A stretch of DNA of 9,309 nucleotides from CAIXQW01 sp046049675 (GTDB lineage: Bacteria > Bacteroidota > Bacteroidia > Chitinophagales > Chitinophagaceae): assembly GCA_046049675.1 (NCBI GenBank), contig JBJORA010000054.1, positions 1-9,309 of the forward strand, read 5' to 3'. The notes under the pieces are model-generated. The model did no database searches and was not told the DNA's origin. It was given only the letters and a program-made list of their open reading frames with translations. Position numbers and translations under genes: made by a program. Positions within the stretch are counted from its first letter, which is position 1. The number at the start of each line of letters is the position of its first letter. This document shows positions 1 through 6,232 of the stretch, piece after piece.

Positions 1-52
1 TAGGTATTTAATCCATGAATAGGCACTACAAACTGTGAATCCTAAATTATAG

Positions 53-192
53 TATTGCATTTATTTGCCCCACCTTCTCTTTGTTTACTTTGTTGCCTTT
101 GTGGTTCAATTTATGTTTAACGTAACACAGCTGATAACACAAAGATTATGTTGCTTGTATATCACCCAACTGTGGGTGTTTTCCATCTTGCA
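53..192. repeat. Intergenic direct repeat, copy A (49-bp core plus hairpin)
   Basis: This copy matches 2676-2805 in the same orientation. The core at 79-127 agrees with 2704-2752 at 47 of 49 positions by hand count. After the core, copy A carries about 13 extra bases, then similarity resumes through an AGATTATGT stretch to a hairpin at 163-178 and a following T-rich/CTTGC segment. Read on the minus strand, the core contains three spaced ACAAAG units. It lies about 50 bp past the stop of the minus-strand gene ending at 239. No reading frame is evident in it. It could be a REP/MITE-like element or the remnant of a mobile element; its origin is not known. Confidence 0.8.
163..178. repeat. Hairpin in repeat copy A
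   Basis: CACCCA (163-168) pairs with TGGGTG (173-178) around the 4-base loop ACTG. The equivalent site in copy B has a different stem sequence with the same fold. No T-run follows on either strand, so a simple intrinsic terminator is not well supported. Confidence 0.6.
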
Positions 193-194
193 GC

Positions 195-219
195 GGCTAG
201 ATGGCATTTACAGCTAGCC
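195..219 (-). terminator. Possible 3' hairpin after the gene ending at 239
   Basis: Positions 195-203 pair with 211-219 (GGCTAG against CTAGCC, one mismatch, then TG against CA) around a 7-base loop. It starts 20 bp past the stop codon of the minus-strand gene. There is no T-tract after it in that direction, so it may be an mRNA-end stabilising hairpin rather than a terminator. Confidence 0.3.
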
Positions 220-238
220 TGTATTAGCTTATACATGC

Positions 239-904
239 TTACATGGGCAAACTAACAGCATATTTTTCTACTCTATTTTGAATTAAGATATTATGTTTCA
301 GTTCATTTAATACAATTGCTGCAATTCTTTGTCTTTCTTTTTGATACATTCTGTCGTGCTTCACTACTACATACATTGGCATACTCCTAGCATCTAGGAC
401 AATGCGCACAACACACTCATCCCGCACGTCTAAAGCCATCAAAATATTCTGCAAGCGTTCCAAGGTCTGCTTTCTTGTGTACGTATTCGTGTCAGCAGCA
501 TCTTTGCGCGTGACGTAAAACGACTTAGCTGAACGCCTAACTACGACTCGTCCCACCATGCTAATCTTGCTATCGCATATTGGAGTTAAGGTGCTTTCAG
601 GCAATGCATCAATACTTCTATTGTTTGTACTTACACAACCCTGCGCTGCTGCGATAGCTACCGCCGTACTTATCAATTGCGCCTTCAGGTAACTCGCACT
701 CATTTGGCTTAGCGCAAACCTTCCACAAAAACCCTGTGTATGCTTTTCTTGCAGCACCGCAATTGCATCGCTGCTCATATTTGTACAATCAATTACTTCG
801 TGATTGCACTTGCTGCAGTGTCTGCCGTTGTTTGTGCAAGACATGGCTTGGTAATCTTCCTTACAAGAAAATTCTAGTTCTATGTTGGGATTGTTGGTGT
901 CCAT
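239..904 (-). CDS. Bacteroidetes cysteine-motif protein with TonB-C-like C-terminus
   Basis: A 221-residue protein. The first 63 residues hold C14, C30-x2-C33 and C60 within CGRF (60-63), with VIDCTNMS at 37-44. This matches an N-terminal module I know from many Bacteroidetes hypothetical proteins (PC, then FC-x2-C-x-K-x-VVDFT, then CGRF); its function is not established, and the four cysteines suggest a metal site. A short weakly hydrophobic stretch (about 74-90) follows and may be a membrane segment. The last 65 residues (VVRIVLDAR near 165, then YAVSLP at the end) resemble the TonB/energy-transducer C-terminal domain, which is inference from pattern only. The ATG is the first after an in-frame stop; no Shine-Dalgarno is visible, which is common in this phylum. 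It may be the last gene of a minus-strand set with the two secreted paralogs, 172 bp downstream of them. Confidence 0.72.
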   Translation of the reverse strand: MDTNNPNIELEFSCKEDYQAMSCTNNGRHCSKCNHEVIDCTNMSSDAIAVLQEKHTQGFCGRFALSQMSASYLKAQLISTAVAIAAAQGCVSTNNRSIDALPESTLTPICDSKISMVGRVVVRRSAKSFYVTRKDAADTNTYTRKQTLERLQNILMALDVRDECVVRIVLDARSMPMYVVVKHDRMYQKERQRIAAIVLNELKHNILIQNRVEKYAVSLPM

Positions 905-1061
905 GTGCTATTTACGTCATGCGCTTTTTATTAACGTGTTTGCGCTATGGTATATTGCGCCGTAAAGCACATTTTTGCTTTCGATGGTACTAGCAATATG
1001 TTTTTATTAAGAATGGTTTACTAAAAATTGAAGTTACTATTGGGACTAACAAGAGGCAAGC

Positions 1062-1074
1062 ACTTTACTAAAGT
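1062..1074. repeat. 13-bp palindrome just past a stop codon
   Basis: ACTTTA-C-TAAAGT is a perfect inverted repeat apart from its centre base. It begins 2 bp beyond the TGA of the minus-strand gene ending at 1077. It is short and AT-rich, so it could be a weak 3'-end signal or chance. Confidence 0.3.
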
Positions 1075-1076
1075 AC

Positions 1077-1727
1077 TCATTGTTCATACGGCTCTCCCTC
1101 ATAAATCAAAAAACAACTCTCCTCGAAGTATATTTCGATTCTTTGATATTCCAATCCATACTCTTCAGCAATTACATACAGTGCTGCCACATACTTTACA
1201 GGATCGCAGATATTTTCTGCTTCTAAGCACGCCTGCAGGAGGCCTTGCGCTAAACTAGTATCGCTATCATCTATCCGTGTCGCTAGAAAATAACCAAAAC
1301 ACTCATGACGCAAATTCTTTCTTGCTAACTTTAATGCTTCATGAGATTGTGCTTCGGTGTATAAGTCATCAAAGAGAAGTTTTTTGCCCAATAAAATGCG
1401 GTCTAAGAAGCTCCTTGTTGCACAAATGATGCTAACCTTATTTGGCTTTAAATTTATCGGCATATCAGGCAATAATGGTCTACGGCAATATACTTTTATG
1501 GCACTGGGGTTTCCCTTATGAGGTTCCCAGTTATAAACAAATAAACTATCCTGTGTACCAGCTAACCAGTATGCAGAAAAATCGGCTATGTACGGGCTCA
1601 CTTTTAGTGCCCTTACTGAGTCTTGCGCCCACACATCATGTGTAGAGAACACAAGCAATATTTGCAAACCTATGCTCTTGAGTGGTATGGTAAAGTTTAA
1701 ATGTTTCAACGAATTATTACAATGCAT
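1077..1727 (-). CDS. Small secreted protein of unknown function, paralog 1
   Basis: I do not recognise the family. The frame is open back to an ATG at 1799, but I place the start at 1727 (216 residues). There an AGAAGG ribosome site lies 9 bases upstream, and the protein begins with the same signal peptide as its neighbour (KHL-x-FTI then LQILLVF and VWAQ). Cleavage after WAQ would leave a mature protein starting DSVR. Export across the inner membrane is therefore likely; the final location is unknown. Motifs shared with the 2440-1802 protein are WL, DSLF-x-YNW, GNP, CRRP, a CFG and a C-terminal block with NI-x-DP-x-KY, LY-x-IAE, Y-x-RI-x-IY and FLIYE. The two are tandem duplicates with a 74-bp gap. 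Six cysteines lie in the mature part; only those in CR and CFG are shared. No enzyme motif is visible. Confidence 0.75.
   Translation of the reverse strand: MHCNNSLKHLNFTIPLKSIGLQILLVFSTHDVWAQDSVRALKVSPYIADFSAYWLAGTQDSLFVYNWEPHKGNPSAIKVYCRRPLLPDMPINLKPNKVSIICATRSFLDRILLGKKLLFDDLYTEAQSHEALKLARKNLRHECFGYFLATRIDDSDTSLAQGLLQACLEAENICDPVKYVAALYVIAEEYGLEYQRIEIYFEESCFLIYEGEPYEQ
1615..1709. repeat. Duplicated signal-peptide coding segment, copy 1
   Basis: This aligns without gaps to 2343-2437 at an offset of 728 bp, with about 13 mismatches in 95 positions by hand count. It covers the signal peptide and first mature residues of the two paralogs. DNA similarity falls off sharply beyond it in the mature coding part. 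Confidence 0.7.
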
Positions 1728-1736
1728 CAATTTCAA

Positions 1737-1742
1737 CCTTCT
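1737..1742 (-). promoter_or_regulatory. Ribosome binding site that decides the paralog 1 start
   Basis: AGAAGG on the minus strand, 9 bases before the ATG at 1727. The alternative ATG at 1799 has no comparable site, sits 2 bp from the neighbour's stop, and would put 24 extra residues before the conserved signal peptide. Confidence 0.6.
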
Positions 1743-1801
1743 AACTAAGTACGCTTTTTTGGTTAGCGTTTTTGCGTGTATTTCTTCTGTGAGTGACACA
1801 A

Positions 1802-2440
1802 TTATTTACTACTTTCCTCTTCATAAATTAAGAAAGTCGAGTCGGTATAGTAAATTTTAATTCGATTATACGGTATACTAAACGCTTCTGCTATCGAATA
1901 AAGTCTGGCCAAATACTTTATTGGATCTGCAATATTGTCCGCTGCTAAAGTAGCTAGTAGAAATTCTTTGTTCACAGTTAAGTCTTGCGCAATAATTTTA
2001 TGACCTAGACTATCGCCAAAACAAGTTTTTAGCAATTGTCTCCTCACTTCTTTTAACTTTATGAACGATTCCGCATGGGTGTACATGGCAGTTACATAAC
2101 TAGAGTTCCCAAATAAAATATTGTGGAGCCTACTACGTTGTTTAGAGTCCGCTTGACCTGCCTTAGTGGGAATAAAATTTGGCGTAAGTGGTGCAGCGCC
2201 TGGCTTACGGCAACAAACGTAAATTGTCGTTGGATTTCCCCAATCCCCATGACTCCAATTATAGTGAAATAAGCTATCATGCGAACTGCCTAACCAGCTT
2301 ACAAAATATTCTTCACATGTGAGAGTACTCTGCAATACGCGCACTGAATCTTGCGCCCACACATGATGTGTAAAGAACACAAGCAGTATTTGCAAAGCCA
2401 TGTGCTTGAGTAGTATGGTAAAACTTAGATGCTTCATCAT
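1802..2440 (-). CDS. Small secreted protein of unknown function, paralog 2
   Basis: A 212-residue protein with tandem ATGs at 2440 and 2437. The N-terminus is a Sec signal peptide with hydrophobic core MALQILLVFFTHHVWAQ; cleavage after AQ would give a mature start at DSVR. It aligns along its full length with the protein at 1727-1077: signal peptides are very similar, mature parts only roughly one third identical by eye. Shared features are DSLF-x-YNW, GNP, CRKP, CFG, LLATLAA, NIADPIKY and the ending FLIYEEE. The conserved NI-x-DP-x-KY and LY-x-IAE segment looks like a helical core. No catalytic motif, lipobox or sorting domain is seen, so it is likely periplasmic or released. It is probably the first gene of the minus-strand set; palindromic sequence at 2477-2512 just upstream may regulate it. 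Confidence 0.78.
   Translation of the reverse strand: MMKHLSFTILLKHMALQILLVFFTHHVWAQDSVRVLQSTLTCEEYFVSWLGSSHDSLFHYNWSHGDWGNPTTIYVCCRKPGAAPLTPNFIPTKAGQADSKQRSRLHNILFGNSSYVTAMYTHAESFIKLKEVRRQLLKTCFGDSLGHKIIAQDLTVNKEFLLATLAADNIADPIKYLARLYSIAEAFSIPYNRIKIYYTDSTFLIYEEESSK
2343..2437. repeat. Duplicated signal-peptide coding segment, copy 2
   Basis: The partner of 1615-1709. Of the roughly 86% matching positions, many lie in third-codon sites as well, which suggests recent duplication or gene conversion limited to this end of the gene. Confidence 0.7.
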
Positions 2441-2476
2441 TGATTCTCAATTTGTTTCATTTGTAAACTAGTCTTG

Positions 2477-2512
2477 GTACTGGAGCGTTCTTTGTCCAGT
2501 ACAGTACTACTG
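2477..2512. promoter_or_regulatory. Palindrome cluster upstream of paralog 2
   Basis: GTACTGGA (2477-2484) and TCCAGTAC (2495-2502) form a perfect 8-bp inverted repeat with a 10-bp spacer. It overlaps a second perfect one, CAGTA-C-TACTG (2502-2512). The cluster begins 37 bp upstream of the ATG at 2440, a plausible place for a repressor or activator site. Assignment as an operator is inference. Confidence 0.4.
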
Positions 2513-2675
2513 ATAAGTATAGCTTGAGTTGGATACTTTTTCATTGCAGGTTGCTACAATAAAAGTAGTACTTTCTTTGAAAATATAGGTATCGTCAATA
2601 CAAAATTAACTTTATGCTAGTAAACATTTTGGCTGTCTCTTTAGGGTTGCGTTTGACACTTTTATGCTTAGCAGG

Positions 2676-2805
2676 TTCGTCGCATTTATTTGAGGCGCTT
2701 CCCCTTTGTTTACTTTGTTTCCTTTGTGGTTCAAATTATGTTTAACGTAACATAGAGATTATGTAGTTTATGTGTCACCCCCGCCGGGGGTTTCCTGCCT
2801 TGCTG
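2676..2805. repeat. Intergenic direct repeat, copy B (49-bp core plus GC hairpin)
   Basis: The partner of copy A at 53-192, same orientation. The core is 2704-2752, followed after a shorter spacer by the AGATTATGT segment and a hairpin at 2777-2791. Like copy A it lies past the 3' end of a minus-strand gene (dnaE, stop at 2945). Copies A and B flank the three-gene block 239-2440. Confidence 0.8.
2775..2792. repeat. GC-rich hairpin, first copy
   Basis: ACCCCC (2777-2782) pairs with GGGGGT (2786-2791) around the loop GCC. The 18 bases 2775-2792 recur exactly at 2827-2844. The stem is strikingly GC-rich against the AT-rich surroundings. Confidence 0.75.
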
Positions 2806-2826
2806 TTACGAGGTGTTATAGTCATT

Positions 2827-2844
2827 TCACCCCCGCCGGGGGTT
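2827..2844. repeat. GC-rich hairpin, second copy
   Basis: An exact 18-base repeat of 2775-2792, 52 bp further on. An outer TTTCA (2825-2829) and TGAAA (2847-2851) offer an alternative wider pairing. It lies about 100 bp beyond the dnaE stop. Paired copies suggest a REP-like element or an mRNA 3'-end barrier; no T-run follows. Confidence 0.75.
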
Positions 2845-2944
2845 CATGAAAGTAGATTGTGTAAAATGGAGAAAGGCAGTTTGCTAGTAATTACTTTGTA
2901 TCTCAAATTACTTGATTACAAAATTACCACTACAAAAAAAATCC

Positions 2945-5900
2945 TCAGGTCATCTTTGCTCGTGGTAAACCTATTTCTGCTTCGCTCGGATAAGGCGCTC
3001 TATGCGTTACACTTACATCTTCTTTGATATTGCCTTGTGCCGCATAGCGCATATCCTTGTCGTCGGCAAAACGTGGGTCGGGCACAAATGGCAACTTGGC
3101 CATACGCTCTACCACGATGGTAGCAAAACTATAGTCTACATCTACCTTGCCCTTTAATAAGTAACAGCCACCACCTTCAAACGGATATTTTGCTAAGCAA
3201 TCTGCAAAATGTGTACTGTCAAAATAAGTACCTTCTACATCTACCCAAGTACCAAAGTTCATCAGACCCTTATTAGTAGGCACATGCTTGCGCGCAATTA
3301 AATAAGCTATCATACGCACCGTTTTGCCCGCATATTGCGCAAGGTCTTTGGCCATTACATCGCCACGCTGACTCGTTTGCAATAAATCGAATGGTGTACA
3401 ACAAAGCGGAAAACCAAATAATTCTATTTCATCAAAAGCATCTTCAAATTGATTGCGTTCTAATGCTGGTAGATTCACTTCCTTTACTGGTTCATGAAAC
3501 AAAAAGCCACTACGCTGTTGCGGTTTTTCTGTGTTGAGTAATAGCCGTGCTAAAATAATAAGTTCGTTTTTGCGCTTGCCTGTAAAACGAAATGCATTAG
3601 CAAAAATAAGCGCTTGCAAACTTTCTAAACTTGTAGGCACACGATCTACAAAATCTTCCAACGACAAGTACGGCCCATTGCGCTTGCGTTCTTCGCACAA
3701 CGTATAGGCTACTTTTTCTTCTACATTTTGCAAATGCACAAAGCCCACATACAGCGATGTGCCATCTAAACTTGTAAGGTATTCGCCACGGTTTACACAA
3801 GGGTTACAAATTATTGCGCCAGCCATACGCGCTTCGTGGATATAAACTTCTGTACGATAAAAGCCACCAAAATTATTGATGACCGCTGTGATAAACTCTA
3901 GCGGATAATACGTTTTTAAGAACAAACTCATATAGCTTTCTACTGCATAACTCGCACTATGCGATTTGCAAAAACTATAGCCAGCAAAACTTTCTATTTG
4001 CCTAAATACTTCGGCACTCAAAGCATCGCTATAATTTTTTTGCTTGCAGTTGGTAAAAAATTTCTGGCGTATGCGCTCAAACTCTGCTTTGCCTCTGCTT
4101 TTGCCGCTCATGGCGCGGCGCAGTATATCGGCTTCGGCTAAATCTAAACCAGCAAAGTGATGCGCTATTTTTAGTACATCTTCTTGATACACCATTACGC
4201 CATAAGTATCGCCAAGTTCTTCTGCAAATACTTCGTGCATGTACTCGAACTTATCGGGATTGTTATGCCTAAAAACATACTCGCGCATCATGCCACTTTT
4301 GGCAACGCCTGGTCTAATAATACTACTGGCAGCTACCAAGGTGATATAGTTATTGCATTTTAGTCGGCGTAACAAACCGCGCATCGCTGGGCTTTCTATA
4401 TAAAAGCAACCAATGGTTTTACCACGTGCTAGCATATCGTTGATGTGGGGGTCGTGCTTCCACTGTTGCACTTCTTGTCTAATATCTATATGCTTGTTTC
4501 TATTGCTTGCAATAAGTTTTATACTATCGTTAATATGGCCAATGCCGCGTTGGCTTAGTATATCAAATTTTTCAAAGCCGATGCGTTCTGTAATATGCAT
4601 ATCTATTTGTGCTGTAGCAAAACCTTTGGGCGGCAATTCTAGCACTGTATAATCTGTAATAGGTGCTTCGCTTATCAATATGCCACAAGCATGCATACTG
4701 CGCGCATTCGGAAATTGCTGCAACATTAGACCATACTCGTACACCACTTGGCTTACTTTATTATCGCTCTTTAATACAGCGCCATCGCTGCGGCTTAACA
4801 CATCTAATTCTTGCTTGGGCAAGCCAAATACTTTGCCTACTTCTCGCACAATAGAGCGATACTTAAATTCTACAATTGTACCTGTAAAAGCCACGTGGTT
4901 TGTATCGAAGCGCTTAAATATATAGTTGAGAATTTCGTCGCGCTCTTGCCAACTCCAGTCTATATCAAAGTCGGGAGGACTTGTACGGCTTGGATTGAGA
5001 AATCGTTCGAAGTATAAGTTTAATTCTAGTGGGCATATATCGGTAATGCCTAAGCAATAGCTTACAATACTATTGGCACCACTGCCCCGCCCTACATGAA
5101 AAAAACCACGACTATTACTATAGCGCACAATATCCCAGGTAATAAGAAAGTATGCACTAAAGCCAAGTTGATCAATAATATCTAGCTCGCGCTGCACACG
5201 TTTTTGTGCTTCGCGATGCATGGGGCCATAGCGCTTGCGCAAACCTTCTAGCGCCAAACTTTCTAGCAGCATTTTATCGCTGCTGCGACTACCTGTATAG
5301 TGCTTTTTATTTTTGAGCGTATCGAAATCAAATACAAAATTGCAAGCATCTGTAATTTGTGCCGCACGATGCAATAATGCGGGATGCTGTGCGTAATAAG
5401 CTTGCCAAGTATAGTAAGGCAAAAAGTGCTGCTTGGTATTGCAATAGTCTGTAGGGCTTAATTTACTTAGCAATGTATTATTATCTATTGCGCGCAAAAT
5501 TTTGTGGAGGTTATACTCTTTTTGATTGCTAATGCATATGCTATGCCACGCTATCATATAGGCATAATAAGGCTGCCACTTGCTTTGTATCAATTTATTG
5601 AGCTGGTAATATTCTACAGCAATATATTCGTTTGGGCCCAACTGCTGTGGCACATTGTGCAAAGGATAAACAAATATGCAATCTTCTAGCGTGGGTGCAT
5701 ATTGCGGTAGGGCTTGCTTATACAAATTGCATTCGCTCATAAACTTGCATAATTGTGCAAAGCCTTTGGCCGAGCGTGCAATACCTGTATATAAAAGTTG
5801 ACTTGGTTTTTTGTGATGCGGTGTGCTGCCAATTAATTCTACGCGTTTTTTCTTTTGCACCGCACCTGTTGTACCGCGTTGCGCAAAATAGTTTTTGGCA

Positions 5901-6202
5901 TTGCTTATTTTACTTGGCCCAATATCGCTTTTGCTAAATGCTTCGTGGCGCTGATAATCGTCTTTGCCGTATTGCTCTTCTTCTACAATAGGTGCTGTAA
6001 GTTCGCCTTCCCAAAATGCTATGCCTACAATAGGCTTTACTTGTTGCTCGGCACAAGTGAGTACAAAGTCGAATACACCTGTACTGGTATTTCTATCGGC
6101 AAGCAGTAGCGTAGGCACTGCAGCATCTTTGGCTTGCACAAGCAATTGCTCTACACTAATGGTGCCGTAGCGTAAGGAGTGATATGAATTGGCGACAAAC
6201 AT
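2945..6202 (-). CDS. dnaE: DnaE-type DNA polymerase III alpha subunit (translesion paralog)
   Basis: A C-family DNA polymerase of 1085 residues, shorter than most replicative DnaE and close to DnaE2 length. Order: PHP domain (1 to about 290), palm/fingers with HVGRGSGANS (369-378), PDFDID carrying catalytic D411 and D413, the third aspartate D547 in KFDIL, a YGVMVYQED fingers motif near 667-675 and the KSHSASYA segment at 746-753, a helix-hairpin region after 800, and an OB fold at about 961-1036. QQRSGFLF (895-902) sits where DnaE carries its beta-clamp motif and may be a degenerate version. The PHP metal motifs are lost (NSYHSLRYGT at the start, ADRNTSTG at 35-42), so proofreading by PHP is unlikely. 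Residues about 65-135 are a hydrophilic insertion. It follows dinB by 30 bp, which argues for lesion bypass rather than chromosome replication. No Shine-Dalgarno is seen. Confidence 0.93.
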   Translation of the reverse strand: MFVANSYHSLRYGTISVEQLLVQAKDAAVPTLLLADRNTSTGVFDFVLTCAEQQVKPIVGIAFWEGELTAPIVEEEQYGKDDYQRHEAFSKSDIGPSKISNAKNYFAQRGTTGAVQKKKRVELIGSTPHHKKPSQLLYTGIARSAKGFAQLCKFMSECNLYKQALPQYAPTLEDCIFVYPLHNVPQQLGPNEYIAVEYYQLNKLIQSKWQPYYAYMIAWHSICISNQKEYNLHKILRAIDNNTLLSKLSPTDYCNTKQHFLPYYTWQAYYAQHPALLHRAAQITDACNFVFDFDTLKNKKHYTGSRSSDKMLLESLALEGLRKRYGPMHREAQKRVQRELDIIDQLGFSAYFLITWDIVRYSNSRGFFHVGRGSGANSIVSYCLGITDICPLELNLYFERFLNPSRTSPPDFDIDWSWQERDEILNYIFKRFDTNHVAFTGTIVEFKYRSIVREVGKVFGLPKQELDVLSRSDGAVLKSDNKVSQVVYEYGLMLQQFPNARSMHACGILISEAPITDYTVLELPPKGFATAQIDMHITERIGFEKFDILSQRGIGHINDSIKLIASNRNKHIDIRQEVQQWKHDPHINDMLARGKTIGCFYIESPAMRGLLRRLKCNNYITLVAASSIIRPGVAKSGMMREYVFRHNNPDKFEYMHEVFAEELGDTYGVMVYQEDVLKIAHHFAGLDLAEADILRRAMSGKSRGKAEFERIRQKFFTNCKQKNYSDALSAEVFRQIESFAGYSFCKSHSASYAVESYMSLFLKTYYPLEFITAVINNFGGFYRTEVYIHEARMAGAIICNPCVNRGEYLTSLDGTSLYVGFVHLQNVEEKVAYTLCEERKRNGPYLSLEDFVDRVPTSLESLQALIFANAFRFTGKRKNELIILARLLLNTEKPQQRSGFLFHEPVKEVNLPALERNQFEDAFDEIELFGFPLCCTPFDLLQTSQRGDVMAKDLAQYAGKTVRMIAYLIARKHVPTNKGLMNFGTWVDVEGTYFDSTHFADCLAKYPFEGGGCYLLKGKVDVDYSFATIVVERMAKLPFVPDPRFADDKDMRYAAQGNIKEDVSVTHRAPYPSEAEIGLPRAKMT

Positions 6203-6232
6203 GCTAAGGATAAAAATTGCTGTTGCGTTTTT

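Larger units (their letters stand above)
2441..2944. other. 504-bp gene-free region with repeats and hairpins
   Basis: Between the start of paralog 2 and the stop of the DnaE gene, on the same strand. From left to right it holds a palindrome cluster (2477-2512), about 160 bp with no clear feature, repeat copy B (2676-2805), a second GC-rich hairpin (2829-2843), and an AT-rich stretch with a short inverted repeat TTTGTA/TACAAA (2895-2900 with 2917-2922) next to a T8 tract on the minus strand at the dnaE stop. The plus-strand open frame from 2770 runs through the hairpins and into dnaE antisense and is not credible. No RNA gene was recognised. Confidence 0.7.

Noticed and set aside
736..993. 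Plus-strand open frame antisense to the cysteine-motif gene
   Set aside because: The opposite strand encodes a recognisable family module, so this frame is a shadow.
1728..1799. N-terminal extension of paralog 1 from the ATG at 1799
   Set aside because: It adds 24 residues before the conserved signal peptide, and the internal ATG at 1727 has a good ribosome site.
2653..2658. TTGACA as a possible -35 promoter element on the plus strand
   Set aside because: Bacteroidetes housekeeping promoters do not use this element, no partner -10 is convincing, and no plus-strand gene follows.
2660..2760. Possible tRNA suggested by an AGGTTCG string near 2671
   Set aside because: No acceptor, D or anticodon arm can be folded around it.
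2775..2844. Twin hairpins as a minimal CRISPR array
   Set aside because: Only two units, each a perfect short hairpin, with no third repeat and no cas genes nearby.
2929..2944. T8 tract on the minus strand right after the dnaE stop as an intrinsic terminator
   Set aside because: There is no stem of useful length before the T-run; only a weak CC/GG pairing spans the stop codon.
2770..3027. Plus-strand open frame of 85 codons
   Set aside because: It runs through both GC-rich hairpins and then antisense to the end of dnaE; its composition shows no protein-like pattern.
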